NCBI RefSeq assembly: GCF_021917145.1
Contig: NC_061071.1
Location: forward strand, 8,344,072 to 8,408,071
DNA from: Hypomesus transpacificus
Lineage: Eukaryota > Chordata > Actinopteri > Osmeriformes > Osmeridae
Reading direction: 5' to 3'
Length of the DNA: 64,000 nucleotides
A program made the translations under genes and the position numbers. The notes below the pieces were generated by a model, which saw only the letters and a list, made by a program, of their open reading frames with translations, made no database searches and was not told the origin of the DNA. This document shows positions 15,767 to 28,869 of the stretch, piece by piece (within the stretch, counting starts at the first letter, position 1; each line of letters begins with the position of its first letter).

Positions 15767-18700
15767 ATGAGATATCCGCGACTATGGCGCGTGCTGTGTC
15801 TGATGACTGTATGTTATCAAATGGGGATGTCAAGCCGATACGGTAAGAGTCCAAAATATTAAGTGACGGATGCATTTGAAATGACTCCGTGCAGAGCTCA
15901 CAACTGTCGGTAAAGCCAGTAATTGCTTCATTAATCACTAAATCAAATCGAATACGCTATCGACCTATCGAATGCCTTTCTTCTGCTTTAACTCTAGGAT
16001 TTAACATCAAATATTGAGAGTGAAATTACATGAGATGTATCCTATGCAAGGGGGCATTTATAATTGCCCGCCCAAGTTAATTGTTAAGAAAAAAAAATGT
16101 CTGGCATGTTTGGCATGGAATTAAAATTACATAGGTATAAGACGTGTACAGTTACGTCATTGTCAATTGTTTGGGTGGACTGAATTGTCGGTTTTGGAGT
16201 ATGATTCATAGGCTTCCTATCCGCAATAACACTGAAAACAGGGCTGGATTGCCTGCGGACTGCTGTCCCACTCTTGAGAAATAAACCTAACATTTCTAAC
16301 GAAGCAATGCTATGTTGTATTAGTTTTTTTTTCCACATCTAACATTTTCCAATCTATAACCTTTTACATGCAGGAAAAACATGAAGGCGAGAACGGGAAC
16401 TAGTAAAACAGCAATTTAAAGCTATTTCCTTTGGTTGGTTGTATTGGATAGGCAGTATCTGTGATTAACTACGCTACTTGTTTCCGTTAATTGTTTATGG
16501 TTACTTAACAGTATTTTACTGTGTACTGTGTTGGCCATGCACTCTGCACTTCTGACCCGCAGCTCGTTTGCTTCAGCACCATGGACAGCTCTTTTACAGT
16601 TCCCCGTCCAATTCTTGTAAATGAACGGTGCCTGAAAAAAGAGGAGTGAATTATAGGGAAGCGTTGCTGTTGAACAAGGCCTACACTTGTCAGCCATTTG
16701 CTGTCTGAGTTCAATAGTGTACACAAGAGTCATGGCTTAGTGACATTTAGAGGTAGCAGTGAGACATTTGTCACATTTAGTTAAGTCTGAAGGAATCACC
16801 CTCAAGCTGGGATATGTATAACTGTGTTGTGTGTGGGTGTGTGGGTGTTATTCAGTGGGCATGGGGTCATCATTTTGTTTGCAGATATTGAATATTAGCT
16901 GTTTATTATTGGATGACATGGGATCCTAACATGTGTTGGTAGGCTAATGTAGCTTTTGACTCACCAGTGCATTGGTATTCTGTGGCTATTTGGCTGGCTG
17001 ACTCATCCATGACAAGCTACCCTACGTCAACATTTGAGCTGGTTCATTCTGCTTCCCCCTGGTTGTGAAGGCTGAAGGCTTTCAAGCTTGATGCACACAC
17101 ACATCATATTTCAATAGACAAATCAATTATGTAGTAAACTGTTGACGGGTCTTTGAGATTCTTGGTGAATGTATTGCACTATTTTACGCAACATGAAATT
17201 AAATAACATTTCAATAACATAATAGTAATCTACCAATCATATTTAATTGTCATATCTGTGTGTCCCCTGTCTCCGTCAATACCGTTTCTCACAGGCTCAC
17301 AGGCTCCACAACGAGGTCTGCTTAGCACAACACCCTCATCTCGCCCCATAAACACCCATTATTTCATTGCCATCTCATTTGGAAAGGGTATGATTTCAGT
17401 AGCAACGACGTGGGCAAAAAATAGCCCTTGTTTGTATGTCGAGCGCTCCCCCCTCCTACATCCGGCCCCTCAGTTCCAAAGCCACAGCAAGGGTGGCTGG
17501 AGGCATGGAGGGAGAAAGGTTGGGAGGGTAAAGAGTCATAGCACCGGAAACACCCACTCGCATGATTAGGCTTCGCTCTGGAAAGTATGGTATATCTGCG
17601 TGTGGGTTCTGTATCATGCCAATACGAAGAATGTAATTTTGGGGATGAAGTTTGCCAATATTCATTTCTATAAATATGACCCTGGACGTCAGACTGTGGT
17701 CCGTCTAGTGTAGTCCTGCAGTAGTGTGGGAGTCACCTTTGCAGCAAGCAGCTGGCAGCCACTGTTGCTATGACACGGTCCTGGAGTCGTTGACTGTTAC
17801 AACATTGATTTATTAATTGTTAGGGGAACACAGACAACAATAAATCCCAGCTGGAGACAAAGAAGAATGCTGCTGTGATGCTTCTAATTACTGTGTCCAG
17901 ACCCCCTACCTGGAACTCACTCAGTATTGAATACTCGGTAATGGATTTTATTAGAAAAAGCAAGCTGCTGTATGTTAGCGGATGTGATGTGTGATTGACA
18001 GGGCCTGTGGCTAATCGGTGTGCTTTGGTGGTCTGTGACGGACTCTGAGGAGAAAGTCCAGTCAGTGGGTGAGGGAATAGGAGAAAGACAGGGCGAGGGG
18101 AATGGAGACAGGAAGAGAGTGGTGGTGCGTGTGAACACGAGCTTGAGAAAAATGGGATGCAAGAAAGGAGACTAGTCATGCACATCCTAGTTTTTGGATC
18201 ATAGGTCTCCACATTCATACAAAGGTATTATGTTTCTGAATATTGCCTTACAATTATAGTCCACAAGGCCATTCGGTCTAGTTGCTGGGTAACAGACTCT
18301 GGCGTGTTACCCATGCATCGATGTCCACTCTTAATAAACACACACGCAGCCAGATTCACAGATTGAAGTCCAGTAAAAGGTCACCCGTTCGCAGAAATTG
18401 TAACGAGAAATGTCGCCATCTTGCCACCTGGTATAATTACCTGCCACGTTCAAAGACTGTGATGGTGATGGGCTCTCTCCCCTCCCCTCCCCTCCCCTCC
18501 CCTCCCCTCCCCTCCCCTCCCCTCCCCTCCCCTCCCCTCCCCTCCCCTCCCCTCCCCTCCCCTCCCTGTGTTCCTAGGTTGTCTCTTTGAGAAGAAGCTC
18601 TGCCCCACTGACCAACCCTGCGTCGATGGTCAGTATTATCTCTAGAAGGGAACTGGTCTAATGTACAGCCCTATCTGCCTGCCGAACAGTACCCTGCTGT

Positions 18701-21700
18701 GCTTCATCTATATCTCTTTATCTCTCTCTGACTTTATCTGTTTTTTTCTCTGTCTGTCGCTAGACAGAGCTCATTTTTATAGTTTGTGCTACGTACAGTT
18801 CTAGATGATTCCCTGCATGTCTTGTTATGTTGACAAAGTGCGGTCCTGACTTCCTCAGCCCCCTCTTGTTATTAGCACCTCTATGTCCACACTGGCTGCC
18901 TGTGTTTGTTTCAAGCTGTTTTTAAAGGGTGCTGCTGGTTTGCATGTGCATGTGGAGTCTATAAGTAATTCAATGTGTGTTTGGTTGCCTGTGTGAATGA
19001 GGTGCCCGCTATCTCCTCTCTTGACTGTGTGAGAACACAGTGTAAACACATCCCCAGTGCTTTGACCGCGGCCGACCAATCCCATCTCTCCCCTCGCCCT
19101 CTCCATGGCAACAGTGACATCACCGGGCTGACGCCAGTGTCTCCCTCATGTGTACGTCTGAGAGAGAGGGAGAGATGGCGAGATAGCGAGGTGACGATGA
19201 CTCACCCAGACCTACTCACTCTCTCTCACACACAACCTACAGACGCTCATTATTGGGTTTGTGTGAATTGGTGTGTGTGTGTATGTCCACTCTGTGCTCT
19301 GCAGATGGTCTGTTTGGGCAGTGCCAGGATCCACAGCAGCAGCGTGTTAAGTACCAGGTCTCAGTGTCCGTGCTGCATAGATTGCAGGAGGTGCTCAAGG
19401 AACTCATGATGCAAGGTGATGCATGTCACACACACCTGTGCAAACACATATAGCCACTTACATGACTCCCACAGGGTTTGCAATGGGGCTGTTAAAGTCA
19501 ACAGTTTCCATAGTGATGGTGATAAAGATAAGCCGCTGTGGAAACTAAATTATGGGACATTATCTGGTTCTTTGGGGGAGTTTATGGGGATAGGACTTGC
19601 ATATTAAAGTTGTACTCCACCTCTGACTACTGTGATTGACATTCGCGTTGGCCTATGGTTATGCAGGTCTCACTTGGCAGGACGACATCACCCAGTATGT
19701 AATTAGTAGGGAGATGAGTCGTGTTCCACAGCTCCGCCCCTCACCTGGACAACCGGACAAACCCATGGCTCAGTAAGACATCTAAAACAGTGTCCTTTAA
19801 TTCCCCACAACTCTGACTGGTAAAAGGTGTGTACTGTGTACTTATTCATGTCTGTCCTTCAGGTCCTCCGAGGACCCTGGTAACGCTCTTTCTAGACTGC
19901 AGAACCCCAGCTCCAGGACCAGGGCTGAGGGAGGCCAGCCCAACCCAGACCTGATGCAGAAATACCTGGATTACATGATCGTCGATCCACCCCAATCCTC
20001 TCTGCACATGCAAACTCCCCTAATGGACCCTTACTCCTACCGCCAGGTGGAACTAAACTCTCCACACACATTAACACACGCACTGGAAACACACATTTAA
20101 AGCACAAACAGACATACATGTATACTTCACATTGAAAAGCAGCCCGTATTTATACATAAACTTAAAAGCAATTATCCAGTACAACAATCCAAACACATAC
20201 TTTACAATATGTGTTTTCGTTTTGTAATTGAGGTTATCTGTGTGTGTGTGTGTGTGTTTCTTCCAGCAAAACTATGGTTACCAGGATGAAGAGGAGCGCT
20301 CCCTCAACTCCCTGGAGGGGGACAACTTCCACCGGACCTCCTCCCGCTCCGGGGGGAAAGGGACACGCCCCCGGGACAGAGACCGCCAGATGCTGCAGGA
20401 CCTGGTCTCCCTGTACCTGTCCTCCCCCACCCAACCAGCCTCCCGCCACAGGGGGGCAGCACCTCTCTCTGCCTCACCCTTCTACCAAGAACTGGACTTC
20501 CCTCTGGACTACACCGAGGACTACATTTCCCAGGACGTAGAGGTCAGCAAGCAGCAGCAGCAGCGGCAGAAGCAGGAGCCGAAGAAACCTCAGAAGGACT
20601 ATGACTCTTTGTCTGGATTCAGCGGTGAGTCTGTGTCTGTGTGTGAGTCTGTGGTTTAATGTGCTTCTGTGTATTTCAGTGTGACTGGGGGCGTGTGACT
20701 GTGTGTGTGATGATTCACGTCAAGTCTGGTGTCCTAACATGCCAGTTGTTCACTGTCCTTGTCTGCACAGAGGACTCCCTGCAGAAGCTGGCTCTGCTTC
20801 TAAACCACTACGGTATCAACATGAAGGACTTGACTCCAGAACAGCTAGACAACCTGCCTGCAGCTCTCAAACAGCTTCAGATGGAAAGCCCCAACATAGG
20901 TTGCTAGTATTGATATGCCATATCATCTTTAGGGGGGGTTTGTCTCAATAATCACTTTAGGTGATGCATCTCATCATTTGTATTGTTTGTTATTTAGATA
21001 AATACCGGAACAGTGATGTCACAAGAAAGAAGGTAATTTTTTGACAATCTTTTGTTTTCATGAAACTTCATTTAATAAAAAATGTTAACCCTATGACACC
21101 CTATGAGACTTTATGTTATTTTGACTTATGACCAGTAGATGTCAGCATGTGATCTTTATCTTACTGGGCTTATAGGAAACATGTCATTCAACATTCCTAC
21201 CATCCCCATTGTGTAACAAAAACGTTTTGAGGATTTATGTGACTCATCTGTAACACTACATGGATCTGTGAATATCATCCTTCTGTAGATTCTTTGAAGA
21301 GCAATGTACAGTCAACAGCATTTTAGTTACTATATACCAACCATTACCTTAAGTATTTATTGAACATTGACAGATATGTGTGTCATTCTGCTGTCGGACA
21401 TCCTTAGAGGATCTTTGGGAGACAATCTGCTATAAGCACTATTGCTTGTGTTATTGTTTCATAAGATCACTGAGGGGGCTATGACACACAACGTGGAGAA
21501 CGGCCCTGTCGGAGGCCCCGCCGCCCCCCTGGTCCTGGGCCCTGGGCCTCCAGCCTCCCCAGCACACAAGGGGCCTACCCCGGGCCCCTCTGCCCCCCAT
21601 GGCGTCGAGGGCGCCAGTGTGAAAGAGAAGACAGCCGCAGTCCCGGTGAGAGGAGGAAAACAGGGGAAGGACGAACCAGGGGCCTCCCAAGGGCGCGACC

Positions 21701-24700
21701 AACACGGATACATCGTCACAAACCAGAGGTGACCTCCTTTTTCTCAAACGGCCATTCCCACGACGCCTTCAAATCCTTGGTGCGCACGGATGACTGGGAG
21801 CCCGTTTGGCGCGCGCGCGCGTGTCTGTTTGGCGTGTGCGTACCAGTGTGCATGCGGGTGTGGATGTTTGTCGATGAATGTGTGTGTATCTCTCTGCAGC
21901 CCACTCAGTCTGTACGACGGGGTGCGTCTGCTGGAGATCCTGGCTGGGAGGATACACCTCTCCACTGGCTCTTTCATCAACATCAGGTAGGCCCTCTGGC
22001 AGGCGGCACAGGGCAGAGGAGAGCCCATGGAGAGGTTGACCCACGGGGGGGCCACACTCTACCTCAGTAACCATGGAGACGTGTGGTGTGCGTTCTCCAC
22101 GGCCCAAAATCAAAAGCCAAGGCACTGCCCTCTCCCACTCTACAAATGATCCCCGAATCCTCCTCCTGATCCGACCACCCAAACCTGACCTCACCTTCTA
22201 CTCCCTGCCTGCCATCCTGACCCCCCCTCCCCCTCCCCTAGATGCAGGTCCAATGGGGAGGTGTCCAGCCACCATCTCCCTACCCACGGTAGCAGACAGA
22301 GAGGGTCTTTATGGGCTTTGTAGAGGTGGGATTCATTCCCTCTCGTTTCCACAAGCACGCCTACTCCCGCTCGGCATCACTAGTCCCCTCATTCCCTCTT
22401 CCTGACCAGGCTACAGATCCAGCCGTCCATTCTAAGCTCCGGTGTGTTCTTCCCTTGCAGTGTGGTGGGCCCCGCATTGACCTTTCGAATCCGACCCAAC
22501 AATCAGAACCTGAGTGCTGAGGATGTGGCTGATAATGCTGGTGAGCTGTATAAACGAGTATAGAGTCAGACTGGTGCGCCACTGGGAATCGATTGAAACC
22601 AATCCTCTCGTGTGCTGTTATTTAGTTGCAGAGAAGAACTTCCTGGAGTCCGAGACAAACTTGAAGATTGTTCAGACAGGTGTTGGTGAGGTAAGCTTGT
22701 GCTGCTGTCAGACCCCGTTTGTTTGTGCCTCTGTGTGTGTGCCTCTTCAAATGTGAGTGCATGTGGCTCCTCAATCTTTTTTCTCAAATCCATCAATCAC
22801 TATTGTCTATTCATGCCTCCGTTGTCTCCATGGCTACTTCACCATGACAAACTCGTGGGGAATGTACCCACCACATGTGCAAGCCCCAAGAGGACTCCAT
22901 ATCCCTCCTCCTGTCTCTATGTCATGCGCGCAGCGTGCCCAATTTCATTGTACCTCAAATTTCCTTGCAGTAATGGTGCCGCCAAAATTCAATCAAACAT
23001 TTTATTCTCTCAGTCTCCATCCGATTCTGAAAGGAACCTAACGAAGTCAGTGCTAATCGCTTGTCGTCTAATAATATACCGGACAGTCTAATGTAAGTGT
23101 TGCCGATCTAATTTAATTGCTACTTTAATTCCAACACGTTAGTTTATTAATTCTGCTCGTTTAAATGTTTAAATCAAATCTAGTCTGTATTTGCGTTTCA
23201 TACATAGACTGACGGATAGTGGATTCTTTCTCAAATTAAAAATTGTGATGTACAGAAATGCATTGAGAAAACAAAGTAGCTCTTTTTTCTTTGCGGTGTC
23301 GCTCACGCAACCCGGGATGCTCCGTCAGTTGCCCGGGGAGTCGCATGATCCGCAGTTGACGTGTTTGTGAATGGTTATTCACCACGAAACAATATAATCA
23401 AGCATTTTAAATAGGCTTCGGTTATGCTAGAATTAGCCTGTCGAAGGAATTTATAGCCACACTTGTCTGGTTAATGTTTTAGAGACTTCAATTATTTCTA
23501 AAACTCACTGTTGCAGAAACTCAAAGTGCAGTTTATGTTTTACCACCCACATTCAGTCATCAACATTTATGTCCAAGTAGTGACAAGAAGATCTCTTACA
23601 CTGCTTATATGTATTGAACCATAAACTTCAAGCAGTTTCCTGTAATTCATACCAGTTTTTTTATGCTCCCCATACTGCACAAGTACCAAACACGAGGCTA
23701 CACCCCTAATCACCATCCCACCAAACCCATACCCATGCCACCCCCTGTGTCGAATATGTTTTCAGTGTCATTCATTTTATTTCAAATGTTTTCTTCCCCA
23801 ACCCTGTATTTGAACTCACATGATTTCCCTTTTGGGGCCCAGTTAGTCTCAGGTGAGACACCTCCTCACCAGCCCCACTGTCCCCAGCCCCAATGTCTTC
23901 CGACTAGCTCCCCCTCCTTCACCCCAAACCCCCAGCACATTCCTGGGGCCTCTGAGGAGGGGAAAGAGGTCAGCAGGGCAAGACAGGCAACTGTTCTACC
24001 ACGAAGGAGGAGGAGAGATGAAAGACGGCAGGAATAATTGTGCGCTCAGGCTAAAGAAGGTTTTTTTTCTTCTTTTTTTTTGTCACACAAGATCTTTGTT
24101 CCTCCACTTCTCTCCTCTTACCCGCGTTGAGTACAGAGATTAGGGTTAGGGGTGCGGAGGGGTTACTGTTACCACGGCAGCGGCAAGGCGCTTTCTTCCT
24201 TTGGATCGACCTCCTCTCGATTCTCGCCGCTTGCTATGACGCGCGGTGAGGATGAACGCACGCTCTGCGTTCCCTGTGCTCAAACGTTCCTTTTCTCCCC
24301 TTCCTTCTCGTTCCCTCTCTATTGCTTCTTCTAGAGAAATGATGGACAGGGCCTGCCCCAGGCCACCCGGGTCCCAGAGCGCTCCAGAGGAGTGTTCCTC
24401 ACGCTGGTCAGCGTGGCCTGTGTGGGCGGCGTTCTTGTCGCTGCCGTGACCATTACCTGCCTGCGTCACCACGCCCACCGCTTGGCCTCGGAGAAGCTGG
24501 GCTTGGGGCCGGAGGGAGGCAGTGTCACGCACCAGGAATACCAGGTTGGCCACGCCCCCCCCACTAAAAAAACACACACAACAGGCAATCTATCAACCTG
24601 TGTCACTTTGTTGTGCCGGCCCAGACTGTTCACTATGCCATAGTTTCAGCAACAATGATGGCTCTCCTGCCCCATGGGAATCCCCCTTACGAACACTTCC

Positions 24701-27700
24701 GTCAGCACCTATGACTGATTTGAACCCATTCCGTCAGGACCTGTGTCGCCAGCATATGGCATCCAAGGGAGCCTTCAGCCGTTTGGAGGGAGCTGGAGGT
24801 GGTGGGGGAGGAGGAGGAGGGTCTGGAGGGGCTGGAGGGGCCGGCTCTGGAGGAGGAGGAGGTGCGCCGGGGGGAGGAGGTACGGACACCTCCCGGGTGA
24901 GCAGCGTGTCGTCCCAGTTCAGCGACGCGCCCCAGCCCAGCCCCAGCTCGCACAGTTCCACCCCATCCTGGTGTGAGGAGCCAGCCCAGTCCAACATGGA
25001 CATCTCCACCGGTCACATGATCCTGGTGAGTGACCCTTCCATAGGCCTTCTAGCCTTGTCCCCACAGTGTGGACCTACAGTACATCCTGTATGTTTCTTG
25101 GCAGAGAGTGCAAGCATATAGGCTTTAGGATAGGTATTCCCACAGCTCCGAATATATTAACAGTTCGACTACAGTAGACGGTCATGATATACTAAGAGAT
25201 GTGCATCTTCGAGTAATGAGCATCCAATGACTTTATTGACGTTGGTGAACTGTGAATGTCTCAGCGGGGGTTGAGGGTTTCATGGAGAGCCTGTGGTGTC
25301 CCTCAGGCCTACATGGAGGATCATCTGAAGAACAAGGACCGTCTGATGAAGGAGTGGGATGCGCTGTGCTCTTACCAGGCCGAGCCCAGCACGGTGTCCG
25401 TGGCCCAGAGCGAGGGCAACCTGAAGAAGAACCGCTGCCCAGATTCCGTTCCCTGTGAGTTCCCTCTTGTCTCGCCCCTGGTATTCCCCCACCTTGCTCG
25501 ATCCTTGCTCGGATTCGATGTCAACTCAATCATCACACGTTCCCTTCCGCCTGAGTAAGATGATGTTCTGTTCTGCAGATGACCACTCCAGAGTGAAGCT
25601 GAAGGTTGAGACTAACCCTTCCAGGACTGACTACATCAATGCCAGTACTATAGTAAGCCACCCAGACCCCCCCCCCCCCCCCTGAGTCACCAGGTTATTC
25701 ATCGTACCATGCCACACAGCAACCCCCTACTTATCTAGTGACATCTAATGGCACAACCCCCTCCCCACTCCCACAAATGACTGCGTGTGGGTGAATGGAG
25801 TTGTCACCATGGAGATTAGTGTCCATGGTGTCCCTCCATTGTAGGGTTGTGGGTGTTGACCCCTGACCTTTGCCCTCTGATACCTTAGATTGAGCACGAC
25901 CCCCGGATGCCGGCTTACATCGCTACCCAGGGACCTCTGTCACACACCATCTCAGACTTCTGGCAGGTCAGGTCGACTGGATGTTTTGGACATGAGGATT
26001 GTGACCATGGCTTTTAGTCCGTTGGTTCTTGTTCAAATTCTACAATCTGCAATGCCTGGAATAAAAAATAATTCGTTTTGCTTCTACCGTACAATCCTTG
26101 TTGTGTAGATGGTGTGGGAAAATGGCTGCACTGTGATAGTTATGATGACTGCACTTGTCGAGGATGGAGAGAAGCAGTGTGATCGTTACTGGCCCGATGA
26201 GGGTTCGTCCCTGTACCACATCTATGAGGTCAGCGCTCTTTCTTCAACCGTGTGTTCACGTGCACGCGTGTGTGTGTGTTAGTGGTTGTGTGCATGCCCC
26301 CTCATCCTTTGTTCTTGACGTGGGCCCTTCAGGTAAATCTGGTTTCAGAGCACATCTGGTGTAACGACTTCCTGGTGCGTAGCTTCTACCTGAAGAACGT
26401 GCAGACCCAGGAAACGCGCACGCTCACCCAGTTCCACTTCCTCAGCTGGCCTGCTCAGGGCATCCCCAACTCCACACGCCCTCTACTGGACTTCCGCAGG
26501 TACTGCATCAACAGCGATCGTGCCGTTTCAGTGCTGGAGATTTGGAACACTCTCTATTGTACATGATGCATCTCGCTCTTCAATTGTTCCATGAATGTAT
26601 TGTATGTATACATGTTTTGTACATTTATCACATATGATCATATGATGACAGATGGATAATAGAAAGTGCTCCAGCCCAATGAATACGTGCTTTATGTTTC
26701 CGCCCTCACGATTCCTCTCTCTCTCTGTTCACTACATCTCATTCATCCACACCATGAGTCCCTTCCAAGCCTTCCTATATCCTTTACACACTCTCTGTTA
26801 CTCCTTATATGTTCTCCTTACCCCCCCCCCCCCCCCTCCCTCTCTCATTCTTTCTCAGACTCTCTCTGTCCCTCCTCTTATTTGCTCTCCCTTGTGCGAT
26901 GGAGGTCAGCAGGGCCCATGGTTTTTTTACATATCTGTCGGTGTCATCTTTGTGATTTGCAGCTAGTAGTCTGGGTCCAGTTGCATAGTCACAAAAATGA
27001 TCATGGACAGATGTGGCTGCAGCAAGAGGTCCATCGCCGAATCCTTGCTCATTATTTATCCCCCGTGTTCTGGTTCTTTCTCTCTCGCTCGACTTCTCTT
27101 TCTCTCACTCCTGCCATTTTCTCTGTCATTCGTCTAAAGGTCATGAACCTACGTTTTCATAGTCTGTCCAATAGTCCTTTTTAATTCTAGGGTGAGTGTT
27201 GAACTCCTGACAGATTTGTAAGTGGGAAGTAAGACTGTGTATGACTAGCGTTGGTTCTTCTCATACCTATGTCCTCACCTGAGATAGGCGACGGCCTTGA
27301 AAATGGGTTGCATGTTTACATTTAGAGGAAACTGGCTTTTCCCTTATGACAGTTAAGAGTAGGCCATTTATTGCCCGGCTTGATATTCTTCCCCATGCAT
27401 GGCAAAACGACTTTCTATGACAAACGTTGTGTCTTACAGATTTAAACCTCTCTCCATTCTCAGCAGGAACATATGAATCGATGATATTGTATGTCCTTGT
27501 GAGAATTGATATCGTCTTCGATCTCTCTCTCTTTCTGCGTCTGTATGTTCACAGAAAGGTGAATAAATGCTACCGAGGACGATCCTGCCCCATCATTGTG
27601 CACTGCAGGTAAACCATCACATGCAGTACCACTTCCCTCCAGGGTGTGGTACACATGCACCATGTTTCATGACGTTCATCACGGCTGGCTGTATGACCCG

Positions 27701-28196
27701 TCAGTGTGACGTATTCGCTTGCCCACTGTTACCACATTCTAACCCTAAGTCTAAACTCTCACACAGTGATGGTACTGGTCGGACCGGGACTTATATCCTG
27801 CTTGATATGGTTCTGAACCGCATGGCTAAGGGTGAGGACTATGCAGTAGTCATGCAGTACTTTTTCTCCCACTCATAGGAAGGTTGTGGACTCTAAAGAC
27901 TATGTCTCATAATTACATCTTATTCCAGGAGTGAAGGAGATTGACATTGCGGCTACACTGGAGCATGTTCGGGACCAAAGACCGGGAATGGTGCGCACCA
28001 AGGTACCGTCATTTTTTATGATCAAATCTTTGCACCAGAAAGGCCTCAAACATTGCTTTCCTTTTTGCTTACATCTTGTATGTCTCGCATGCATACAGTA
28101 GTAAACAGTTGTTTCTTTTCACAGGATCAGTTTGAATTTGCCCTGACGGCTGTTGCGGAGGAGGTGAATGCGATCCTGAAAGCCCTGCCCCAGTGA
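15767..28196 (+). CDS. ptprn: Receptor-type tyrosine phosphatase-like N (IA-2/ICA512), pseudophosphatase
   Basis: Twenty-three exons join in phase to 964 aa (human 979): 15767-15842, 18578-18628, 19305-19415, 19667-19772, 19863-20046, 20267-20624, 20771-20899, 20998-21032, 21466-21728, 21900-21986, 22461-22540, 22626-22690, 24335-24544, 24738-25025, 25307-25454, 25579-25652, 25889-25966, 26109-26228, 26333-26499, 27555-27608, 27767-27831, 27929-28002, 28125-28196. IA-2 spans dense-core granule membranes of neuroendocrine cells and affects insulin granule stability. The order is signal peptide (1-25), Cys-rich RESP18-like start ([15 protein letters not shown]), luminal domain with a mature part around GYIVTNQ, membrane helix near 534-558, juxtamembrane segment, and one PTP domain (about 690-964). 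The P-loop is [10 protein letters not shown] (D for the usual A) and the later loop is WPAQG (A for the usual D); both losses are known for IA-2. A Gly-rich insert lies near 603-632. Exon 7 uses a weak donor, gttgct. Confidence 0.97.
18477..18567. repeat. (CCCCT)n pentanucleotide array before ptprn exon 2
   Basis: About 18 perfect CCCCT units end some 10 nt before the acceptor of exon 2 and make up its pyrimidine tract. The array lies at the end of the 2.7-kb first intron, in which I see nothing else coding. Confidence 0.95.
22691..24334. other. ptprn intron 12, no recognised gene
   Basis: A 1.6-kb intron between the luminal exons and the transmembrane exon. It contains pyrimidine-rich patches and a run of T at about 24060-24080. 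Open frames here lack splice support or family resemblance. Confidence 0.5.
26935..27010 (+). ncRNA. mir153: mir-153 microRNA precursor in ptprn intron 19
   Basis: The intron between ptprn exons 19 and 20 holds a stem-loop with the miR-153 arms. The 3p arm is 26981-27002 and starts TTGCATAGTCAC (seed TGCATAG). The 5p arm is about 26943-26964, with GTGATTTGCAGCT near its 3' side. Outer bases CTGTC (26935-26939) and GACAG (27006-27010) pair to close the stem, and the loop is about 16 nt. Human MIR153-1 lies in a PTPRN intron and MIR153-2 in PTPRN2, so the location is ancestral. The 3p arm ends AAAAATGATC where the human form reads AAAAGTGATC, outside the seed. miR-153 is a neural and endocrine microRNA targeting secretion genes. 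It should be transcribed with the host gene. Confidence 0.95.
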
Positions 28197-28858
28197 ATCT
28201 ACCCGGATCCAGACCTGCTTGCCTGTACCTCACACTCCCAACTCAGTACACCTCCTTTGCACACGGAATTGTATTTGAAATCATCAATTGTGTCTTACCT
28301 TGCCTTTTTGTCTAGAACCTGATGATGAATGACCCTGTGCTTCTATCGTTTTAGATGATGTCTTTGATTTATACTGCTGTCTGTGATGATGCCAATGGCC
28401 TAGATTTCTCTTTCTCTCATTTCCTTCTGAAAAGTGTTGTTGAGAATAGTTTGAATTCTGGTTGGAGTAGACTTGGAAGACTCTCAGTCTTTTACGGAAC
28501 ATTAATGTCAACATTTATATCAACTACCTACTGTATGGGGCGAGCCACCACAATGGTTCAAGAGAAGGTGGAGATGGAAGGGTTGCCAGTTAGCACTCTC
28601 TCTGACTCTTCCTGTCTCTGAGAGTGTGATTGTTTACATAAACGACTCTCAAATTCATCCCATTCACTTTACTTGTTCTTTCATTTGATTAACCATTGAA
28701 AAAATGACAAACCTTTGTGTCCACATCCTCTCATGTGCCATTGAGATAATTGTAAAAGATTTATGCGATTATTGTTGTATACCTCAAGCAAATCAGAAAA
28801 ACACAAATAAAAAATTTCAAAGTATGAAAATTGCCTATTTTGTAACTGTAATATGATT

Positions 28859-28864
28859 AATAAA
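28859..28864 (+). terminator. Poly(A) signal of ptprn
   Basis: AATAAA lies about 660 nt past the ptprn stop; another AATAAA at 28806-28811 may act as an earlier site. The 3' UTR in between has no other feature that I can support. Confidence 0.6.
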
Positions 28865-28869
28865 CTTTT

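Noticed and set aside
26109-26228. The YWPDEG motif in ptprn exon 18 read as an intact WPD catalytic loop
   Set aside because: It lies too early in the PTP domain. The loop equivalent to WPD is the later SWPAQG in exon 19, where the Asp is replaced.
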